From NCBI GenBank assembly GCA_016211955.1, contig JACRHX010000055.1:1-13213 (forward strand): a stretch of DNA of 13,213 nucleotides, given 5' to 3'. Positions 6,506 to 11,710 of this stretch are shown in pieces. Position 1 is the first letter of the stretch; each line of letters opens with the position of its first letter. A program made the translations under genes and the position numbers. Below the pieces are notes generated by a model. That model worked only from the letters and a program-made list of their open reading frames with translations, searched no databases and had not been told where the DNA came from. The DNA comes from Parcubacteria group bacterium. Lineage in GTDB: Bacteria; Patescibacteriota; Minisyncoccia; UBA6257; JACRHW01.

Positions 6506-6700
6506 ATGAAAGCAAAATTAGACAAACTTCAGTGGTCTATTCTTATTTTTATGGCTCTTTTTGGAGCAGTGGGAATTTTGTATTCAAAGCCAGTCAGTAG
6601 TTATATTGGTGAGTTCCTTTTGCTTGCTTTTGGTGTAGGGTGCTTGTGGTCTATCTTCACTACTATTAATTCAATTTCTAAAAATAAGGAGGATAAATAG
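6506..6700 (+). CDS. Small two-helix membrane protein, unknown function
   Basis: A 64-residue protein with two likely membrane helices, about residues 10-27 (WSILIFMALFGAVGILYS) and 34-56 (IGEFLLLAFGVGCLWSIF...), and a charged C-terminus (SKNKEDK). No family is recognised. The start is well supported: a perfect AAGGAGG lies at 6493-6499, 6 bases before the ATG. That is much stronger than at any housekeeping gene here. A second AAGGAGG near its 3' end (6686-6692) serves the next reading frame, so the two formed an operon. The partner has decayed, so this gene may be the surviving part of an imported pair. Confidence 0.72.
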   Translation: MKAKLDKLQWSILIFMALFGAVGILYSKPVSSYIGEFLLLAFGVGCLWSIFTTINSISKNKEDK

Positions 6701-6702
6701 TA

Positions 6703-7162
6703 ATGAGTGACGTAGCAAAAGAACTAGTGATTCAACTTCCTACGACGCGGGTGAAAGATATTCTGCAGGGCTAGATCGTTTCGTTGGTGCAAGGCGCTAC
6801 ACGAGGCGTTACAGCCACTACGGGAATATAAGGTATAGGATGGTAGCGAAGCGGTACATATAACTTTTGCCGCTGGGCCAAAAACTGTTGCATATCTCGA
6901 TGAACCATTTGAAAAAACAGAGGTATGGGAACAAATGCATAGCAGGATGGAAAATTTTATTTGTAGAATTATGTTGATGCAGGCGTTAGACACCTCCTCC
7001 TAGATTATTTACTGTAGTGTAGATGATTTTCTTGGCGATGCTGCGGGAGCGAGAGAAAAGTTTGCGCGTGTGATTGCGCACATCGAGGAGCATGCCGTGC
7101 CACAAGTTGCACCGGAATATATTACAAACGCCCTTGCGGCACTCGAAGAGAAGAAACAATAA
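6703..7162 (+). pseudogene. Decayed gene of unknown function, frameshifted with internal stops
   Basis: An AAGGAGG at 6686-6692 precedes the ATG at 6703, which gives 23 codons ('MSDVAKELVIQLPTTRVKDI...') and stops at TAG 6772-6774. A second frame (codon starts at 2 mod 3) then reads coherently to TAA 7160-7162: 'KALHEALQPLREYKV', TAG at 6836-6838, 'DGSEAVHITFAAGPKTVAYL...', TAG at 7001-7003, 'VDDFLGDAAGAREKFARVIA...' and '...ALAALEEKKQ'. The original protein was therefore about 150 residues. At least one frameshift and two nonsense changes have accumulated. I do not recognise the family. TAG ends several intact genes here, so readthrough is unlikely. A terminator follows directly, which supports the old gene boundary. 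Confidence 0.65.
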
Positions 7163-7170
7163 AAGTTTAG

Positions 7171-7199
7171 AAGTCCCACAACAGGGCTTTTTTCTTTTT
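7171..7199 (+). terminator. Rho-independent terminator after the decayed gene
   Basis: AAG(T)CCC pairs with GGGCTT around ACAACA, with one bulged T, followed by TTTTTCTTTTTC. It lies 8 bases after the pseudogene stop. Confidence 0.6.
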
Positions 7200-7223
7200 C
7201 ATACTACTTTTACATTAACTTCT

Positions 7224-7250
7224 GTCATTCCCGCGAAGGCGGGAATCTAG
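7224..7250 (+). repeat. Left family A palindrome of the GIY-YIG unit
   Basis: Core ATTCCCGCGAAGGCGGGAAT (7227-7246), an 8-bp stem with GAAG loop. All 27 bases are identical to the copy at 9055-9081. Confidence 0.92.
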
Positions 7251-7262
7251 TATCATAAAACA

Positions 7263-7574
7263 ATGACAAACACATATTACGTTTATATTCTTGCAAGTAA
7301 ACGTAATGGCACCCTCTGCGTTGGTGTAACGAATAATTTAGAACGAAGAATGTATGAACACAAAATGCATCTTGTTTCTGGATTTACAGACAAATATAAC
7401 ATTACACTTCTTGTTTGGTATGAAATGACAAGTGATATTTTCTCAGCAATTAAAAAAGAGAAAGAAATCAAAAAATGGAATCGGGCATGGAAACTTCGTC
7501 TTATTGAGGAGCAAAATCAAAAGTGGGAAGACTTATCGAAAGACTTTTCTGGATTCCCGCCTGCGCGGGAATGA
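7263..7574 (+). CDS. GIY-YIG superfamily nuclease with altered YIG motif
   Basis: A 103-residue COG2827/YhbQ-like single-domain GIY-YIG protein. Motifs: YYVYILASKRNGT (5-17), then CVGV (19-22) where most relatives have YIGV, TNNLERRMYEHK (23-34), the metal-binding Glu in AIKKEKEIKKW (E66), and 'WKLRLIEEQNQKWEDL' (76-91) typical of this subgroup. The second motif Tyr is replaced by Cys (C19), which may weaken or abolish catalysis. The C-terminal 'GFPPARE' and the TGA stop are encoded by the right palindrome. The ATG at 7263 is 12 bases past the left palindrome and has no Shine-Dalgarno. It is clearly a different subtype from the GIY-YIG protein at 2843-3100. Confidence 0.85.
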   Translation: MTNTYYVYILASKRNGTLCVGVTNNLERRMYEHKMHLVSGFTDKYNITLLVWYEMTSDIFSAIKKEKEIKKWNRAWKLRLIEEQNQKWEDLSKDFSGFPPARE

Positions 7575-7575
7575 C
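7549..7575 (-). repeat. Right family A palindrome of the GIY-YIG unit
   Basis: Core ATTCCCGCCTGCGCGGGAAT (7553-7572), 8-bp stem. It is preceded by TTTTCTGG (7545-7552), the same bases as before the right copy at 9098, so right ends share an extra conserved stretch. It contains the GIY-YIG stop codon at 7572-7574. Confidence 0.92.
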
Positions 7576-7616
7576 AAAGAGAGACGCAGGAATGACAGGA
7601 GAAAAATAGGAATGAC
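7568..7616 (+). repeat. Three GGAATGAC copies in near-tandem at the right end of the GIY-YIG unit
   Basis: GGAATGAC occurs at 7568-7575 (the palindrome's own end), 7589-7596 and 7609-7616, spaced 21 and 20 bases, with purine-rich DNA between. The outer two look like stubs or slippage copies of the palindrome end. Confidence 0.7.
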
Positions 7617-7674
7617 AAAACAAGAAGGGGCGGAGAAGATAAGCTAATTTTGACTTACGTACTTTTTCGTGGGT

Positions 7675-7703
7675 TCGACAAGCTTACCACGGGGTAGTAT
7701 TAT
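7675..7703 (+). promoter_or_regulatory. Sigma70-type promoter for serS
   Basis: TCGACA (-35, 5 of 6 consensus) at 7675-7680 and TATTAT (-10, 5 of 6) at 7698-7703 are separated by exactly 17 bases. The predicted transcript would start near 7710, about 30 bases before the serS ATG. It lies just downstream of the GIY-YIG unit. Confidence 0.55.
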
Positions 7704-7740
7704 AGTAAGGATCAAAAATGTTTTAGAAATTTTATTTTTT

Positions 7741-9081
7741 ATGTTGGATATTAAATTTATTAGAGAGCATATGGAGGAGTTAAAAAACGCGATACGCAAT
7801 AAGGGTGTGGATTTAGATTTTGAAGAACTTTTAAAGAGTGACAAGGAGCATTCAAAATTACTTCAGGAGATGGAGGGGTTGAAGGCGGAAAAGAATGAGC
7901 TGAATGAAAGCATGAAAAAAGTGAAAACCGACGACGAGCGCAAGGAGATTATCGAAAAAGGAAAGAAAATAAAGGAGAGCTTGGACGAGCTCGAGCCGCG
8001 GTATAAGGAGGTAAGCCTTGCGTTCAAAAGATTGATGGTGAGGGTTCCTACGATTCCGTCGAAAGATACCCCTATTGGAAAAAATGGCGATGATAACGTT
8101 GAGATATCAAGGTGGGGTGAGCAAAAGAAATTCGATTTTACTCCAAAAGACTATATGCAACTTGGAAAAGATCTTGACCTTGTTGATATGGACAAGGGGG
8201 CAAAAGTTGCCGGGTTTAGGGGGTATTATCTGAAAAATGAAGGAGTGACGTTGGTAATGGCGATGATGATGTACGCCATCAACAAAATGATAGAGAAAGG
8301 ATATAAGCCGTTTATTCCCCCAACGCTTGTGAATAGTTTTCCTCTTTTTGGAAGTGGATATTTTAAGGGGTTAGACTATAACCCCGAGATAGATGAAATT
8401 TATCAAATAGCATCTTCTGATAAAGAGGTGACAGGTGAGATTAGTAAAGACAAGAAGTTTTTGGTTGGTACGGCAGAGCCATCGCTCTTAGCATACTATT
8501 CTGATGAGGTGTTGAAGGAGGAGGATCTTCCTATAAGGTCTTTTGGGTTTAGTCAGTGTTATCGAAGCGAGATTGGAAGTTATGGAAAGGATACGAAGGG
8601 GATGTATCGAGTACATGAGTTTATGAAGGTTGAGCAGGTGGTTATTTCAAAAGCAGACGTTGGGGAGTCTACGAAACTTCAGGAGGAGATGGTGGCTATT
8701 GCCAAGGAGATTCATGAGGAGCTTGGTTTGCCCTACAGGGTAATTCAGCTTTGCACGGGTGATATGTCCGCGGGTAAATATCGAGCATTTGATATTGAGG
8801 CGTGGTTGCCAGTGTCTGATAGGTGGGCAGAGACGGGATCGGCAAGTAATTTTGTTGACTGGCAAGCAAGGAGACTTAATGTAAAATATGTTGATAAAAA
8901 TGGGGAAAAGAAGTTCGCGTATCTTTTAAACGACACAGCTCTTCCCAGTGTGCGACCCTTCCTCGCTATTCTTGAAAATTATCAGCAAAAAGATGGATCC
9001 ATTTTGGTTCCCGAGGTGTTGCAAAAATACATGGGAGGAAAAAAAATTATTACTGTCATTCCCGCGAAGGCGGGAATCTAG
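7741..9081 (+). CDS. serS: Seryl-tRNA synthetase
   Basis: A 446-residue class II SerRS from the ATG at 7741. The frame is open upstream, but 'MLDIKFIREHMEELKNAI' is the standard SerRS start. The N-terminal helical arm (about 30-100) binds the long variable arm of tRNA-Ser. The catalytic core shows 'FLVGTAEPSLLAYY' (240-253), motif 2 FSQCYRSEIGSYGKDTKGMY (270-289), the TGDMSAGKYRAFDIEAW segment (339-355), and motif 3 with 'LNDTALPSVRPFLAILENYQQ' (396-416, R405). Motif 3 has NDTA where many bacteria have NGSG. It charges tRNA-Ser and tRNA-Sec with serine. The native C-terminus should end around YMGGKKII; the last residues TVIPAKAGI and the TAG stop (9079-9081) come from an inserted family A palindrome. 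Confidence 0.95.
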   Translation: MLDIKFIREHMEELKNAIRNKGVDLDFEELLKSDKEHSKLLQEMEGLKAEKNELNESMKKVKTDDERKEIIEKGKKIKESLDELEPRYKEVSLAFKRLMVRVPTIPSKDTPIGKNGDDNVEISRWGEQKKFDFTPKDYMQLGKDLDLVDMDKGAKVAGFRGYYLKNEGVTLVMAMMMYAINKMIEKGYKPFIPPTLVNSFPLFGSGYFKGLDYNPEIDEIYQIASSDKEVTGEISKDKKFLVGTAEPSLLAYYSDEVLKEEDLPIRSFGFSQCYRSEIGSYGKDTKGMYRVHEFMKVEQVVISKADVGESTKLQEEMVAIAKEIHEELGLPYRVIQLCTGDMSAGKYRAFDIEAWLPVSDRWAETGSASNFVDWQARRLNVKYVDKNGEKKFAYLLNDTALPSVRPFLAILENYQQKDGSILVPEVLQKYMGGKKIITVIPAKAGI

Positions 9082-9120
9082 GGTTAATGTTTTCTGGATT
9101 CCCGCCTTCGCGGGAATGAC
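9055..9120. mobile_element. 66-bp paired family A palindromes without a gene (REPIN/MITE-like)
   Basis: The left copy 9055-9081 (core 9058-9077) and the inverted right copy 9094-9120 (core 9098-9117, preceded by TTTTCTGG) are separated by 12 bases. They match each other at 26 of 27 positions, so the whole unit can fold as one long hairpin or as two short ones. It has the same ends and orientation as the GIY-YIG unit at 7224-7575, without the gene, and its left copy is identical to that unit's left copy. It supplies the serS stop codon, and its right end contains an in-frame ATG (9116-9118) for alr. Confidence 0.85.
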
Positions 9121-9133
9121 AACACATTTTGTT

Positions 9134-10255
9134 ATGTCTTCAAGACTTGGGTTTAGAACATGGATAGAAATTAGTAAGAAGAATTTGTACCATAACGTTG
9201 ACCAATTCAAATCTCTTTTAAAGAAAGGGACGAAGTTTGGTGCGGTAATAAAGTCTAATGCTTATGGGCATGGGCTTTTTACTATTGCCAAGCTTCTTCA
9301 GAATAAAGCAGATTGGTTGCTCGTAGATACTTTTATTGAGGGCGTGCATTTAAGAGAAGAGGGTATCAAAAACCCAATCCTCGTGCTTGGGTATACACTT
9401 CCTATACACTTTGATGCCGCCGCCGCAAATAATATTAGCCTCTCTATTTCTCAGTTCGAAAGCCTAAAGAAAATTGTTGTCATGGAGCATCCTCCAAAAA
9501 TTCATCTCAAGTTTGATACGGGGATGCACCGTCAGGGGTTTTATGAACATCACGTTGCCGAGATAAATTCTTGTATCGGTAAGGCTTCGTTTCTTGGGGG
9601 GGTGTATACGCATTTTGCTTCGGCGAAGGATTTTAATTATCCGGGATATACAGAAAAACAATTTAAATTATTTCAGAGCATTATTGGAGCATTTAAGAAA
9701 TCTACATTTCCTGGAGTGCTTTATCATGCAGCAGCCTCTGGAGGAGTTATTGTATCGCCCAAAACGCACCTTGATATGGTACGTGTTGGCATGGGGCTTT
9801 ATGGGTACCATCCTTCAGCTGAGATAAAGGATCAAATGGTGACTTTGGCGCCTAAGAAAATAGGGCTTAAGCCAATACTTTCATGGAAGACGATTGTTTC
9901 TGAGACGAAAAGCATTGAGGCGGGTGAGCCAATAGGATACGATCTCACTGAATATTTACCCAAGAAAACAAACATTGCCATTCTGCCTATTGGATATTGG
10001 CATGGGTATGATCGTGGGCTTTCTTCCGTGAGCGAGGTGTTGGTCCGAGGAAAGAGGTGTCGTGTGTTAGGGAGGATTTCTATGGATATGATTACGGTAT
10101 GCATCGGAAAGGCTCGTGTGGGTGATGAAGCTATATTGTTAGGATGTGGTGGAGGAGAAGAAATCTTGGCCGATGAGATGGCTCGAAAGATTGGTACAAC
10201 TTCCTACGAGGTTCTTACAAGAATTAATCCTCTGATTGAGCGGATTGTAGTATAA
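9134..10255 (+). CDS. alr: Alanine racemase, PLP-dependent
   Basis: A 373-residue protein of normal Alr length, converting L-alanine to D-alanine for peptidoglycan. The N-terminal TIM barrel opens with RTWIEISKKNLYHNV (8-22), then AVIKSNAYGHG with PLP lysine K40, KFDTGMHRQGF (126-136), and VRVGMGLYGYHP (216-227). The C-terminal beta domain has 'EPIGYDLTEYLPK' with the catalytic Tyr at Y269, ILPIGYWHGYDRGLS (283-297) and GRISMDMITV (313-322). Both acid-base residues (K40, Y269) are present. The start is placed at ATG 9134; an in-frame ATG at 9116 inside the repeat would add six residues. No Shine-Dalgarno is seen for either. It lies 52 bases after the serS stop and probably shares its transcript, unless the paired hairpin reduces readthrough. 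Confidence 0.93.
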   Translation: MSSRLGFRTWIEISKKNLYHNVDQFKSLLKKGTKFGAVIKSNAYGHGLFTIAKLLQNKADWLLVDTFIEGVHLREEGIKNPILVLGYTLPIHFDAAAANNISLSISQFESLKKIVVMEHPPKIHLKFDTGMHRQGFYEHHVAEINSCIGKASFLGGVYTHFASAKDFNYPGYTEKQFKLFQSIIGAFKKSTFPGVLYHAAASGGVIVSPKTHLDMVRVGMGLYGYHPSAEIKDQMVTLAPKKIGLKPILSWKTIVSETKSIEAGEPIGYDLTEYLPKKTNIAILPIGYWHGYDRGLSSVSEVLVRGKRCRVLGRISMDMITVCIGKARVGDEAILLGCGGGEEILADEMARKIGTTSYEVLTRINPLIERIVV

Positions 10256-10266
10256 GGCATTACGAA

Positions 10267-10295
10267 ATATCTTTTCCTTACACGAAATAAGATAT
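10267..10295. promoter_or_regulatory. Interrupted inverted repeat between alr and the FtsQ-like gene
   Basis: ATATCTT (10267-10273) and AAGATAT (10289-10295) are exact complements separated by 15 bases. The stem is AT-rich and not followed by a clear T run, so it is a poor terminator. It could be an operator next to the -10 box at 10311. Confidence 0.3.
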
Positions 10296-10310
10296 CTCAT
10301 AATTTTGGGG

Positions 10311-10316
10311 TATAAT
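10311..10316 (+). promoter_or_regulatory. Candidate -10 box at the FtsQ-like gene, possible leaderless start
   Basis: A perfect TATAAT overlaps the first in-frame ATG (10315-10317). A transcript starting the usual ~7 bases downstream would begin at about 10323, at the second in-frame ATG (10324). No -35 box is convincing. Confidence 0.4.
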
Positions 10317-10323
10317 GAGGGGT

Positions 10324-11148
10324 ATGAAGGCCTATGTTCCGCAACATATTCGTATTCAAGAGACGAGGCGTAAGTGCTTACGTTTTTCTTTTTTTATAAT
10401 TTTGGTGGTTTTGTCTGTGGCAGGAGTAATCTACGGCATCTTTTTTAACCCAAAGCTTCTTGTCGCAAACATTACCGTCTCTGGTTTTGATCAATCTCTC
10501 GCCACTCAATTGCAAGATACACTAAGAGCAAAAAAAATTTTGAAAGGGCTTGTTCCTTCAAACAACCTCCTTTTTGTGGAGAAGGATGATTTCGCTTCTT
10601 TTTCGAATAGCTACCCCGAAATTAAGAGTATTGTAATGAGTAAAGATTATAAAAATACTAATCTTAGTTTCGACATTACAACACGTAAACCAGGGGGGGT
10701 ATGGTGCGGAGAGGGGGAAGGGTGTTTTATCTTTGATACCGATGGGGTTATTTACGCAAAACAAGAAGCAAGTATCGCTTCAAGCTCCCTTGGGCTTGTT
10801 ATTGAGGATTCAAATCGTTTTTCCACACTGCTTTCTACTGTGGAGGGTAAGGAGATGCCAGTAAGAAATATTCTTGATGCGGTTGTGGCGCCAGAGACAA
10901 TTTTGACATTTAAAAATTTTCTTACGTTTTTTGAAGGAGTTGGCACACCAATCAAGACCATCATAAGGAGGGGTGGAAACACCTCTACCGCCCTCTTCGA
11001 GACAAAATATGGGGGAGTCTTCTTGATTGATTCTGGAAGAGGTTTTGAAGAAACGAAGCGCGAGCTAACAGCTATAAAGGACAAACTTAATTTTAAAGAT
11101 ATCCTCTATGTGGATGTGAGGACTCCGGGGAGGGTATACTATAAATAA
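10324..11148 (+). CDS. FtsQ/DivIB-like cell division protein with POTRA domain
   Basis: A 274-residue bitopic membrane protein: basic cytoplasmic N-terminus (1-20), one membrane helix (about 21-41), then 'NPKLLVANITVSGFDQSLATQL' (42-63), the usual entry to a POTRA domain ('I..I.V.G....s...l'), followed by 'NNLLFVEKDDFASFSNSYPEI' (80-100) and 'ITTRKPGGVWC' (118-128), as in FtsQ/DivIB proteins. Two Cys (C128, C134) flank an acidic loop before FIFDTDGVIYAK (135-146). FtsQ joins the divisome core with FtsB and FtsL. The rest (about 150-274) is family-like in size but not recognisable by motif. The frame also has an ATG at 10315 inside the TATAAT, so 10324 is preferred. A nearby alr and a wall-related role are consistent. 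It could be another POTRA-bearing membrane protein. Confidence 0.68.
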   Translation: MKAYVPQHIRIQETRRKCLRFSFFIILVVLSVAGVIYGIFFNPKLLVANITVSGFDQSLATQLQDTLRAKKILKGLVPSNNLLFVEKDDFASFSNSYPEIKSIVMSKDYKNTNLSFDITTRKPGGVWCGEGEGCFIFDTDGVIYAKQEASIASSSLGLVIEDSNRFSTLLSTVEGKEMPVRNILDAVVAPETILTFKNFLTFFEGVGTPIKTIIRRGGNTSTALFETKYGGVFLIDSGRGFEETKRELTAIKDKLNFKDILYVDVRTPGRVYYK

Positions 11149-11158
11149 GGGAATGGTA

Positions 11159-11164
11159 TATAAT
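11159..11164 (+). promoter_or_regulatory. Candidate -10 box upstream of the coiled-coil protein gene
   Basis: TATAAT at 11159-11164, 34 bases before the ATG at 11199. No good -35 box is seen and the DNA is AT-rich. Confidence 0.25.
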
Positions 11165-11198
11165 AAAGTTAAGAAAGATTATTTTTTATAAAATTATT

Positions 11199-11702
11199 AT
11201 GCAGGAGACACAAAACGTAGATCTCGAAAAACAAATCGCTGCGCTTCAGGAACAATTAAGGAAAAAGAATGAACAACTTGGACAGAGGGTCGAGGCACCT
11301 ACTGTGCAAGGGGTTCCTAAGCCCAAGGAGGCAACACCTGAAGGTATTGTGAGTGGTGCGGAATCTGTTTCAGAACAGCCTAGTACTTCTGTTCCTTTGC
11401 CACCCAAACCACCTGTTTCTTCAAAAGAATCTTTTCCAGATGAATGGCGTTTTAAGGGTCCACGGTATGCACCCAAACCATCATACGAGCTACCTGACCT
11501 TGCCCCACTATTAGTACCTTTTCAGAATGATATAAATAAATTAGAAGTAAATAGCGACCATAAGGTTTTTTCGAAGGCATTGTTGGAGGAGGTGAACAAG
11601 GCCGTATTAACCGATAATCAAGCTGTCGTGGACGCATTGCACGATTGGCTTGTAGAAAAAAAACCAGAACTTGTTCAATATTTTTGTGAGGGAATAGTTT
11701 AA
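11199..11702 (+). CDS. Coiled-coil and proline-rich protein, unknown function
   Basis: A 167-residue soluble protein with three parts: a short N-terminal coiled coil (about 5-30, 'VDLEKQIAALQEQLRKKNEQL'), a low-complexity Pro/Ser/Glu linker (about 31-95), and a C-terminal helical domain (about 96-167, ending 'VDALHDWLVEKKPELVQYFCEGIV'). No signal peptide or membrane helix is present. The family is not recognised. It is followed after 8 bases by the VirD4/TraG-like ATPase gene, so the two are very probably co-transcribed, and it may be an accessory to that ATPase. ATG 11199 is the first residue of the coiled coil; no Shine-Dalgarno is evident. Confidence 0.72.
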   Translation: MQETQNVDLEKQIAALQEQLRKKNEQLGQRVEAPTVQGVPKPKEATPEGIVSGAESVSEQPSTSVPLPPKPPVSSKESFPDEWRFKGPRYAPKPSYELPDLAPLLVPFQNDINKLEVNSDHKVFSKALLEEVNKAVLTDNQAVVDALHDWLVEKKPELVQYFCEGIV

Positions 11703-11710
11703 CCATACAA

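Larger units (their letters stand above)
7224..7575 (+). mobile_element. 352-bp GIY-YIG unit bounded by inverted family A palindromes
   Basis: The left boundary is GTC plus core plus CTAG (7224-7250). The right boundary is CTGG plus core plus GAC (7549-7575), in inverted orientation; as reverse complement it matches the left copy at 25 of 27 bases. Both outer ends read GTCATTCCC. Between them is a single gene, the GIY-YIG nuclease, whose stop lies in the right palindrome. No target-site duplication is evident. The bounded architecture is directly visible; mobility by the nuclease, alone or with host enzymes, is inferred by analogy with REP-RAYT units. Confidence 0.65.

Noticed and set aside
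6772..7003. Recoded TAG (readthrough or amber amino acid) in the gene at 6703
   Set aside because: A frameshift is also needed, and TAG is the normal stop of mreC, mreD, greA, lysS and serS here.
5316..7652. Shared 12-mer AAGCTAATTTTG at 5316-5327 and 7641-7652 as an att-like direct repeat bounding the accessory patch
   Set aside because: It is short, AT-rich and not at the edges of any element; no integrase is present.
7669..7740. Upstream in-frame GTG start for serS at 7669
   Set aside because: It would precede the predicted -10 box and add residues foreign to SerRS; the family N-terminus starts at ATG 7741.
6223..9120. CRISPR array formed by the ATTCCCGC... palindromes
   Set aside because: Copies are few, irregularly spaced, in both orientations, without equal spacers, and no cas gene is present.
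8948..9133. Upstream in-frame extension of the alr reading frame through the repeat and into the serS 3' end
   Set aside because: The extra 62 codons are serS in another frame plus repeat-encoded peptide; the Alr fold begins at 'FRTWIEI' just after ATG 9134.
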